Assembly: GCA_027592025.1 (NCBI GenBank)
Contig: JAQCIQ010000010.1
Location: forward strand, 1-64,000
Direction of reading: 5' to 3'
DNA length: 64,000 nt
Source: Bacteroidota bacterium
GTDB lineage: Bacteria > Bacteroidota > Bacteroidia > Flavobacteriales > Flavobacteriaceae
Shown here: positions 1 through 6,758 of the stretch, piece by piece
Layout: each line of letters starts with the position of its first letter
Numbering within the stretch: the stretch's first letter is position 1
Notes under the pieces: generated by a model
Seen by the model: the letters and a program-made list of their open reading frames with translations, nothing else
The model's database searches: none
Told to the model about the DNA's origin: nothing
Position numbers and translations under genes: made by a program

Positions 1-1
1 T

Positions 2-211
2 TACCCCTTCCCCAATTACAAGATTAAGATGATTCAAAAACAGGGTCACTACCTGAGTTTCGAGTACTCTAGTTGCTCTTACATCAATTCTAATAGGACT
101 AATGAGATTTTTGAAGATACGGTAGCCCAAGCAAGAGAACTCAAAAATATAACAGACTTGTGCAATCGATGTGAAAGTCGGGCTGTCAAATACAATGAAA
201 AAATGGAATAA
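2..211 (+). CDS. hypothetical protein, probably 5'-truncated
   Basis: The reading frame is open from the window edge to a TAA stop at 209-211. The first internal ATG is at 29, so this is either the C-terminal tail of a gene starting upstream or a 60-residue protein. The visible part is polar, with a CxxC pair near the end (LCNRCESR) that could bind metal or form a disulfide. I do not recognise a family. It ends 27 bases before the next gene on the same strand, which suggests co-transcription. There is no signal peptide or membrane segment. Confidence 0.45.
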   Translation, partial: YPFPNYKIKMIQKQGHYLSFEYSSCSYINSNRTNEIFEDTVAQARELKNITDLCNRCESRAVKYNEKME

Positions 212-238
212 TTATTATAACAAATAATAACCCTAAAC

Positions 239-649
239 ATGGACTTAACATCAATACTCGACAATCACAAAAGCGACCTCACCAAGCTCATTAAAGACAA
301 ACTTGGGCTAGACGGTCATGACATCAATAAAACATTGGATAGCACTAAGGAAGCTATCGGAGAAACTTTTGTAGATAAATTTCAGGATTTTGGCATGGGT
401 ACCCTGCTCAATCTGTTTTCAAAAGAAAAAAACACCAAGTCCTCTGATAGTCTGTTGGAGGGCTTTGGTGGTAACTTGCTGACGAAGTTACTCTCCAAAG
501 GATTTGACAATAAAACTGCCGCTCAAATCAAATCAGTTGTATTGCCTTTCGTAACCAATTTATTTAGCAAGAAAATAAACGGTAAAGAAAGCGCCCTGAA
601 AGGATTGTTTGGCAAATCTGCTGGTGGGTTATTGGATGACTTGTTTTAG
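239..649 (+). CDS. conserved hypothetical protein, helical, Gly/Lys/Leu-rich
   Basis: The protein has 136 residues and no signal peptide. It is mostly amphipathic helices with repeated patterns such as LLNLFSKEK, LLTKLLSKGF and VTNLFSKK, ending in a Gly-rich tail (GLFGKSAGGLLDDLF). The composition resembles small cytoplasmic DUF937-like or helical-bundle proteins of flavobacteria, but I cannot assign a family with confidence. It lies 27 bases after the preceding frame and 136 bases before purB, both on the same strand. No catalytic motif is visible, so the function is unknown. Confidence 0.7.
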   Translation: MDLTSILDNHKSDLTKLIKDKLGLDGHDINKTLDSTKEAIGETFVDKFQDFGMGTLLNLFSKEKNTKSSDSLLEGFGGNLLTKLLSKGFDNKTAAQIKSVVLPFVTNLFSKKINGKESALKGLFGKSAGGLLDDLF

Positions 650-757
650 ACTTTTGCTGAATTAAATACAGCTTAAAATGGAAACCATAGTTGGCATTTG
701 AGTGAATCGGGTTGTGAAATATCCCTTTCAAATCCGTCTAAAACATTTGTAAATCAG

Positions 758-765
758 TATATTTG
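758..765 (+). promoter_or_regulatory. candidate -7 element (TATATTTG) for purB
   Basis: TATATTTG matches the Bacteroidota -7 consensus TAnnTTTG and lies 20 bases before the purB ATG. No convincing TTG/TTTG -33 element is seen at the usual distance, so this is a moderate call. Confidence 0.4.
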
Positions 766-785
766 CGCTTCTTAAATCAGGAATT

Positions 786-2129
786 ATGTCAATTTCGTCA
801 TTAGACGCTATTTCCCCATTAGACGGTCGTTACGGATCTAAAACCAGTGCCCTCAGGCCCTATTTTTCTGAGGCCGCTTTGATGCGCTACCGCGTTTGGG
901 TAGAAGTAGAATATTTTATAGCGCTTTGCGAATTGCCGTTGCCTGCCTTAGCAGCAGTAGATCCAGAAAAGTTTCAACTTTTGAGAACTTTATATCAAAA
1001 TTTTCAGAAGGAAGATGCCCAGCAAATTAAGGCCATTGAATCTACAACGAATCACGACGTCAAGGCTATTGAATATTTTATTAAAACTAAGCTTGACGAA
1101 ATAGGCTTAGATGAATTCAAGGAATTCATTCATTTTGGACTGACTTCTCAAGACATCAACAATACAGCAATTCCATTAAGCATTCAACAGGCGCTTAAAG
1201 ATGTTTATTTTCCCTTGTTACAAGAATTGTTGGACAAATTGCAGTCTCTGAGCGACGAATGGTCTACCATACCCATGCTTGCTCGTACTCATGGGCAGTC
1301 TGCGTCGCCTACCAGATTAGGAAAAGAAATTGAAGTGTTTTTAGTTAGAATTAAGGCCCAATTGAATTTATTGAACCAAATCCCCTATTCGGCCAAGTTT
1401 GGCGGAGCCACTGGCAATATGAATGCCCATGTTGTGGTCTATCCCCAAATCGATTGGAATCAATTTGCCAACAGTTTTGTTCAAAACCGTTTGGGGCTCC
1501 ATCGGTCGTTTCCTACTACTCAAATTGAGCATTACGACAATTTGGCGGCACTCTTTGACAATCTGAAACGCATCAATACAATTGTAATTGATTTGAACCG
1601 GGATTTATGGAGTTATATTTCCATGGACTATTTCAAGCAAGAAATAGCCAAAGATGAGGTTGGCAGCTCTGCTATGCCTCATAAAGTAAATCCGATCGAT
1701 TTTGAAAACAGCGAAGGCAATTTAGGTCTGGCCAATGCTATTTTTGAACATCTATCCAATAAACTGCCTGTTTCGAGATTGCAACGCGATTTGACCGACA
1801 GTACTGTATTAAGAAATGTAGGGGTGCCAATTGGACACACGTTGGTCGCTTTAAAGTCAACCATTAAAGGGCTTGGTAAGCTCAGATTGAATAGGGTCGC
1901 GATTGAAAGGGATTTAGAAAACAATTGGGCTGTAGTGTCCGAGGCCATCCAAACCATCTTGAGAAGGGAGCAATACCCGAATCCCTATGAGGCTCTTAAA
2001 GCTCTTACCCGAACAGGTTCGGCTATAAATAAACAAACCCTTCAAGAATTTATTGAAGGGCTGTCGGTTTCTGAAGATGTGAAAAAAGAATTGCGTGCAA
2101 TCAGTCCTCAAAACTATACTGGACTTTAG
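786..2129 (+). CDS. purB: adenylosuccinate lyase
   Basis: The enzyme cleaves SAICAR to AICAR and adenylosuccinate to AMP, releasing fumarate, in cytoplasmic purine synthesis. The 447-residue protein has the fumarase/aspartase superfamily layout. TTNHDVKAIEYFIK is near residues 87-100, the catalytic-histidine stretch ARTHGQSASPT is near residue 167, and the mobile signature loop SSAMPHKVNPIDFENSEGN is near residues 294-312. The length fits the long E. coli-type PurB. The ATG at 786 gives MSISSLDAISPLDGRYGSK, the normal N-terminus. The next gene downstream is convergent, 7 bases away. The other purine gene here, purL, is about 23 kb away. Confidence 0.97.
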   Translation: MSISSLDAISPLDGRYGSKTSALRPYFSEAALMRYRVWVEVEYFIALCELPLPALAAVDPEKFQLLRTLYQNFQKEDAQQIKAIESTTNHDVKAIEYFIKTKLDEIGLDEFKEFIHFGLTSQDINNTAIPLSIQQALKDVYFPLLQELLDKLQSLSDEWSTIPMLARTHGQSASPTRLGKEIEVFLVRIKAQLNLLNQIPYSAKFGGATGNMNAHVVVYPQIDWNQFANSFVQNRLGLHRSFPTTQIEHYDNLAALFDNLKRINTIVIDLNRDLWSYISMDYFKQEIAKDEVGSSAMPHKVNPIDFENSEGNLGLANAIFEHLSNKLPVSRLQRDLTDSTVLRNVGVPIGHTLVALKSTIKGLGKLRLNRVAIERDLENNWAVVSEAIQTILRREQYPNPYEALKALTRTGSAINKQTLQEFIEGLSVSEDVKKELRAISPQNYTGL

Positions 2130-2136
2130 ATCTCAA

Positions 2137-2664
2137 TTAAAGAAATCCTTCGAATTGACTTAATGCCTTTTCATTGAAATTGACTTGATTCAAAGAATTG
2201 GCAATGATACCAGCCTTTTGTAAGGTCATGTCGTCACCCAATAGTCGGGCTACTAAAAAGCCTTCCTGCTGATAACCTAAAACTAAAATCATCTCTTTTA
2301 AATCGTCATCAGACCCCTTCACAAAAATGGATGTTTTGAATTCATCTGACTTCATCTGCATAAGCTGCTCGTATTGATCCGTATTGAGTATCCCTTCCAC
2401 TGTTTCAAACTCCTTTTTCATTTGACTCAAATCGTCTTTTTTGATATAAGCCAAAATATTCAAACGTCTGACCGAATTCCAGGCATCTTTAACATTGTCT
2501 GACAATTGCAGTTGATCGGTAATTAATACGGATATGGGAATATCGACTTGAAGAAACCCTGGTGTTTCTTGGTGCGAAACAAAGTATGATTGCAAACTAG
2601 CACTCTGTTGACAGCCCATGAGGACTGTCAACACAATGGCTATGAGTGACTTGGAGGCTTTCAT
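2137..2664 (-). CDS. DUF4252 domain-containing lipoprotein
   Basis: The 175-residue protein has a short hydrophobic N-terminus ending in a lipobox-like VLMGCQQ (Cys near residue 18), so it is probably an envelope lipoprotein. The rest follows the DUF4252 pattern, with a central IKKDDLSQMKKEFETV region, a KGSDDDLKEMILVLGYQQ strand-helix and a hydrophobic LVARLLGDDMTL. It is the last gene of a minus-strand set, sigma factor, anti-sigma-like protein, DUF4252, DUF4252, and starts 2 bases after its paralogue. The biochemical function of DUF4252 is unknown. The context suggests an envelope-stress output. Confidence 0.85.
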   Translation of the reverse strand: MKASKSLIAIVLTVLMGCQQSASLQSYFVSHQETPGFLQVDIPISVLITDQLQLSDNVKDAWNSVRRLNILAYIKKDDLSQMKKEFETVEGILNTDQYEQLMQMKSDEFKTSIFVKGSDDDLKEMILVLGYQQEGFLVARLLGDDMTLQKAGIIANSLNQVNFNEKALSQFEGFL

Positions 2665-2666
2665 GC

Positions 2667-3239
2667 TTACTGCTTTTTCTTTCCAGCCTTGTCGAGATGT
2701 TCGCCGCCAGGTAAATTCATCTTACTGGTGATTTTAGAAATTTGCTTCAAATCAATATCTCCCACAATCGAAACAATTACGGTTTCTACCTCTCTTGTCT
2801 TTCCGTTTATCGACAAATCCTCACCAGCCAACATTTCACCTAATCCCGTGATAAACATGAGCAATTCTTTGACGTGGTTCTGATCTTTCCCTTCGCGGAC
2901 ATAGAAACGAACATTTTGAGCACCATCTTTAAATCTCATCAGTTCGTCCAAATTAGCTTTGCGAATATAAGCCTCGGTGTCAGCTACCATGTTTTTGGAA
3001 ATATTTTGACTGCCAGTAACGAGCAATTTAACACTCTCAATTTTATTCACCATCTCCATAAAGGTTTTGGCGTCTGGATCATCAACGTCGATGTCCATAC
3101 TGGCAATCATAGAAAACATTTTACTGTTGATCACGCCAGAGGTTACTCCGTCCATTGATTCATATTTTGAAAATAAATCTTGAGCGGTAATTGTTAAACT
3201 CAGCATTAAGCCAAGTACTGTAAAAATGAAAGTTTTCAT
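2667..3239 (-). CDS. DUF4252 domain-containing secreted protein
   Basis: The 190-residue protein has a signal peptide (residues 1-19, TITAQ before the mature part) and a DUF4252 domain. Visible family features are KIESVKLLVTGSQN in the middle, NVRFYVREGKDQNHVKELLMFI, and a C-terminal ETVIVSIVGDIDLKQISKI strand. It is adjacent to a second DUF4252 gene (2137-2664) and lies 18 bases downstream of the putative anti-sigma gene. The two paralogues look like a tandem duplication under one ECF sigma factor, an arrangement common in flavobacteria. The molecular role is unknown. Confidence 0.88.
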   Translation of the reverse strand: MKTFIFTVLGLMLSLTITAQDLFSKYESMDGVTSGVINSKMFSMIASMDIDVDDPDAKTFMEMVNKIESVKLLVTGSQNISKNMVADTEAYIRKANLDELMRFKDGAQNVRFYVREGKDQNHVKELLMFITGLGEMLAGEDLSINGKTREVETVIVSIVGDIDLKQISKITSKMNLPGGEHLDKAGKKKQ

Positions 3240-3257
3240 GATTTTGAATGGATTAAA

Positions 3258-3677
3258 TTATTGTTTGATAAATTGATTAGTCGTTTCGGAAAAGGTTTTG
3301 AGATAACTCAATTTAGCCGTGCCTTTTGTCATTTGATCTCCTACCAAGGTTAATATCTCAACCGTTTGATCGTAGGCCTCTCGGGTCTGTTGCTGCTGAG
3401 TGTAAGCGTGGTATTGCTGAACGAAAAGTCCAACACAGAGGATTGCCGCTGCAACACTGATCCAGGACTTTAAAGGTCTGGTTTGCGGGGGAATGAAAGA
3501 TTTTACAGATTGCGTTTGACGTTCCTGTTCAAAGAACGAAAACAGCATTTTGTAATGAGTCCAATGTTCAGGGACATCATCCTTGGCAAAGAATAAGCGC
3601 AATTCTTGCTCTTCTTCCTTTGTTGACTGGCCACTATCATAGCGGCTTAAAAGTGATTCAACTCTTTTGTAGTCCAT
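3258..3677 (-). CDS. putative anti-sigma factor, single-pass membrane protein
   Basis: The 139-residue protein has a charged cytoplasmic N-terminal half (YKRVESLLSRYDSGQSTKEEEQELRLFF), a transmembrane segment near residues 70-88 (SWISVAAAILCVGLFVQQY), and a short outer tail. The layout resembles small anti-sigma partners of Bacteroidota ECF factors, although no ZAS Cys/His motif is seen. Its start overlaps the end of the sigma gene by 20 bases, which implies translational coupling. The anti-sigma role is inferred from topology and position. Confidence 0.8.
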   Translation of the reverse strand: MDYKRVESLLSRYDSGQSTKEEEQELRLFFAKDDVPEHWTHYKMLFSFFEQERQTQSVKSFIPPQTRPLKSWISVAAAILCVGLFVQQYHAYTQQQQTREAYDQTVEILTLVGDQMTKGTAKLSYLKTFSETTNQFIKQ

Positions 3678-4173
3678 AATTCTGAATTTTTATTAATTCT
3701 TCCTTAACATATTGTCTTGCGCGTGACAAGTTTGTTCTTATTGCGCTGTAAGACATTCCGAGCACATCTTCAATCTCTTCGAAATCATACTGCTCAATGT
3801 CTTTCAGCTGTATGACCAATCTCTGCTTTTCAGGAAGTTTGTTGATGATTGAACCAACAATGCCGACCGATTCTTTCATTTCGATCTGCCTGCCAATCGA
3901 AGTTTCCCGATTGTCAAAATTGCTATGAACTATTCTAAGCTCCTGAGCTTGTTTAGATTTTAGAACATCGAGGCAGTGATTTTTTGCCATCGTCATGGCT
4001 AAAGCTTCCACGCTCCGATAAGAACCTAATTTAGTCCTCATATTCCACAATTTCAACAATACTTCTTGACAAGCATCCTCTGTTGAGTCAACTGAAATCA
4101 GCAATCGTCTAACTAATCTGAACATTTTGTTCTGAAAAGGAGTAATCATTTGCATGAAATCAGCTTCTTTCAT
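3658..4173 (-). CDS. RNA polymerase ECF-type sigma-70 factor
   Basis: The 171-residue protein has a region 2 (STEDACQEVLLKLWNMR; AMTMAKNHCLDVLKSK) and a region 4 helix-turn-helix (LPEKQRLVIQLKDIEQYDFEEIEDVLGMSYSAIRTNLSRARQYVKEEL), the hallmarks of ECF sigma factors. It heads a four-gene minus-strand unit with an overlapping anti-sigma-like gene and two DUF4252 genes. It is divergent from the S41 protease gene at 4287. The target regulon cannot be read from this window, but the downstream envelope proteins are the obvious candidates. Confidence 0.94.
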   Translation of the reverse strand: MKEADFMQMITPFQNKMFRLVRRLLISVDSTEDACQEVLLKLWNMRTKLGSYRSVEALAMTMAKNHCLDVLKSKQAQELRIVHSNFDNRETSIGRQIEMKESVGIVGSIINKLPEKQRLVIQLKDIEQYDFEEIEDVLGMSYSAIRTNLSRARQYVKEELIKIQNYGLQKS

Positions 4174-4286
4174 GAGAAGAACTAAGATTGATTGTTAAAT
4201 TGTAGACGACCTATTTCAAAGCTTGTTACATTTACTCATTAGAAATATAAATTTATACCTTTACACTTACCTAAAGCACATGATCC

Positions 4287-5759
4287 ATGAAAAATATTTC
4301 TCTTAATAGTCTGAGGGCATCGGTCATCCTGTTGCTGAGCGTGCTATCTGTCGCCTGCTTTGAAGACAATGACGACAATGCCGTATCCGCCAGCCAAATA
4401 TCAGACTTTGTTTGGAAAGGGATGAACGCAGCCTATCTCTATAAAGCAGAGGTTCCAGACTTGGCTGATGATAGATTTGCAAATTCAAATGACTATGCCA
4501 GCTTTTTAAATTCTTTTGAAACTCCTGAAGATTGCTTTGAAAGTCTGGTCTATGCGCGTCAAACAGTTGATAAATACAGTTGGATCGTTGACGACTACAT
4601 TGCACTAGAACAACTGTTCAGTGGCACGACTAAATCCAACGGCATGTCTTATGGTCTGTTTACTTTCTCATCGACTGACGACAACGCCTATGGTTATGTG
4701 CGTTATGTTTTACCTAATACCAGCGCCCAAGCAGCCTCTATGGAAAGAGGGATGTTGTTTTGGGGCGTGAACGGCACCCAACTTACTAGATCGAATTACA
4801 GCAGCTTGCTGTCTTCGGACAGTTATACGCTAAATATAGGAATCTACAATGATAATGGAACTGAGATTGATACGGATGATTCCATTTCTACTACGGACAC
4901 TTCGGTGTCTCTCACAAAAACCATCTATACTGCCAATCCTGTGTTCAAAGCGGAAGTTTTGCACATTGATAATGAGTCAATTGGTTATTTGATGTATAAC
5001 GGCTTTGTTTCTGATTTCGAAAATGACTTGAATGCAGCCTTCGGCTATTTTAATGCCGCCAACATCGACCACTTGATTGTAGACTTGAGATACAACCCAG
5101 GAGGTTCAGTCGGAACAGCCACGGTTTTAGGAAGTTTGATTACAGGTCAATTTTACGATGATTTATTCGTTCGTTTGCAATACAACGACGACCTCCAAGC
5201 CTCAGTAAGCGATTTAGAAACATTAAATTACAGGTTTACCGATCGTTTAGACAGCGGTGCTAATTTGAACAGTTTGAATATGCCTAAAGTGTATTTTATT
5301 ACCTCGAAAAATTCCGCCTCTGCCAGCGAATTAGTGATTAACTCTTTAACGCCTTACCTATCGGAACCAAACGTCAAAGTTTTTGGAGATATTACTGAAG
5401 GGAAATCTCAAGCGTCAATCACACTCTACGATTCCCCAAATTTCAGACGCTCAGGAGCAAATCCCAATCACACCTACGCGTTGCAGCCGTTGGTATACAT
5501 CACCAAAAACAGTTTAAACATAAACGTGCCGTCAACTGGGCTATCTCCAGATGTTCAAATTAAAGAAAGAATAAGAAATTTAGGGCAATTAGGTGACGTG
5601 AACGAACCTCTTTTGGCTGCGGTATTGCAAGACATTTTATCTTCGAGACAGAGTGTCCCAAACGACTACCAAAGCTCATTGCTTGAAGTAGATTCCGACA
5701 ATGGTTTACTGCCCTTTTCAACTGGAATGTACGTCAATCGGGAGTTTGAAAAGGAGTAA
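4287..5759 (+). CDS. S41 family peptidase, lipoprotein
   Basis: The 490-residue protein has a lipoprotein signal (LLLSVLSVACFEDND, Cys near residue 24). It has an N-terminal helical domain, a divergent PDZ-like part, and a C-terminal S41 (tail-specific/CtpA-like) protease core. IDHLIVDLRYNPGG is near residues 260-273. ITSKNSASASELVINSL carries the catalytic Ser, and the following DITEGKSQAS carries the candidate catalytic Lys. It is probably a cell-envelope serine protease facing the periplasm. It is divergent from the ECF sigma module, 113 bases away, so shared control is possible but not shown. Confidence 0.92.
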   Translation: MKNISLNSLRASVILLLSVLSVACFEDNDDNAVSASQISDFVWKGMNAAYLYKAEVPDLADDRFANSNDYASFLNSFETPEDCFESLVYARQTVDKYSWIVDDYIALEQLFSGTTKSNGMSYGLFTFSSTDDNAYGYVRYVLPNTSAQAASMERGMLFWGVNGTQLTRSNYSSLLSSDSYTLNIGIYNDNGTEIDTDDSISTTDTSVSLTKTIYTANPVFKAEVLHIDNESIGYLMYNGFVSDFENDLNAAFGYFNAANIDHLIVDLRYNPGGSVGTATVLGSLITGQFYDDLFVRLQYNDDLQASVSDLETLNYRFTDRLDSGANLNSLNMPKVYFITSKNSASASELVINSLTPYLSEPNVKVFGDITEGKSQASITLYDSPNFRRSGANPNHTYALQPLVYITKNSLNINVPSTGLSPDVQIKERIRNLGQLGDVNEPLLAAVLQDILSSRQSVPNDYQSSLLEVDSDNGLLPFSTGMYVNREFEKE

Positions 5760-5860
5760 GCAGACAGAGATGGCTCTTTTAAGAAAATAAATCATTATTT
5801 TTGACGCAGTATTATTGTGCGATTATTTACAACCGATCTAACAGTTAAATTTTTTATATT

Positions 5861-6349
5861 TTGAATTTCAATAAAAAAGACCTTCTCGTATTAAGTTTCA
5901 TCTTGTTAGCAGTAGTATTGCGCTTGGTGCCTCATTGGCCGAATGTAACTCCCGTGACGGCCATGGCGTTGTTTGGCGGTGCATTTTTCAGTAATCGTTA
6001 TGCGGCGATTGCTGTGCCTTTAATCATTATGGCTCTTTCAGATATGTTTCTTGGGTTTTCTTGGATCACCTTCTTCGTTTACTCCTCCTTTGTCATTGTA
6101 AGTCTAATTGGATTGTATTACAAAAAGATGACTTTTAAGACTATATTATTGAGCAGTTTAAGCTTTTTTATCATTACCAATTTTGGCGTATGGCTCTTGG
6201 GGTATCCCAAAACATGGACGGGACTAGCAGAATGTTATACACTTGCATTGCCGTTTTTTAGAAACTCGTTAATAGGGGATTTTGTTTACAGTGGAATCAT
6301 GCTGTATGGATACAGGTACGCCTACAAGCATTTGTTGCAGGAAGTTTAA
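5861..6349 (+). CDS. DUF6580 family membrane protein
   Basis: The protein has 162 residues with about five membrane segments and starts at TTG 5861. The conserved PHWPNVTPVTAMALFGGAFFSNRYAAIAVPL near the N-terminus and the later NFGVWLLGYPKTWTGLAECYTLALPFF are typical of DUF6580. These proteins look like the substrate-binding S component of ECF-type vitamin transporters, but no substrate is known and no transporter partner is adjacent. The TTG start is chosen because no ATG precedes the conserved part and upstream sequence is non-coding. Its end overlaps the convergent next gene by 4 bases. Confidence 0.85.
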   Translation: MNFNKKDLLVLSFILLAVVLRLVPHWPNVTPVTAMALFGGAFFSNRYAAIAVPLIIMALSDMFLGFSWITFFVYSSFVIVSLIGLYYKKMTFKTILLSSLSFFIITNFGVWLLGYPKTWTGLAECYTLALPFFRNSLIGDFVYSGIMLYGYRYAYKHLLQEV

Positions 6350-6684
6350 TTCTTCACCAAGCGCTTGGTTACAGAATTGTTCTCAGAAACCAATTTAACC
6401 AAATAGACACCTGATTTCCATTGGGAAGAATCAAATTTGGTTTGACTTCTCGTGAGCATCTGCTTCTCAATCAATTGCCCCAAAACATTATATACTTCTA
6501 GGCTTACAGGAGAAAGTCCTTCTGGAAGATTTACGGTAAAATAGCTGCTAACCGGATTGGGCTTGATGTGAAAATTATCAACATCCAAAGGGGGCAAAGA
6601 CTGATTTGAATGGGCTTGGGCAGCTGCTGAACCAGCAACTGTTAAAAATAAAACGAAAAGAAAATGAAAAGTAATTTTTCTCAT
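6346..6684 (-). CDS. small secreted protein consisting mainly of a type IX sorting domain
   Basis: The 112-residue protein has a signal peptide (residues 1-23, ending SAAAQA) followed after a short linker by a complete Por-type C-terminal sorting domain. HIKPNPVSSYFTVNLP is near residue 40, LEVYNVLGQLIEKQ follows, then WKSGVYLVKLVSENNSVTKRLVKN at the end. Such domains normally target a much larger passenger to the type IX secretion system and the cell surface. Here only about 17 residues separate the signal peptide from the sorting domain, so there is no obvious passenger. It lies between two unrelated genes. Confidence 0.88.
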   Translation of the reverse strand: MRKITFHFLFVLFLTVAGSAAAQAHSNQSLPPLDVDNFHIKPNPVSSYFTVNLPEGLSPVSLEVYNVLGQLIEKQMLTRSQTKFDSSQWKSGVYLVKLVSENNSVTKRLVKN

Positions 6685-6758
6685 ATAATTTCTGTTTACA
6701 GCACTAAATTACAAACTAATTAATTAGTTAGACAATTTTTAACAAAAATTATACCATT

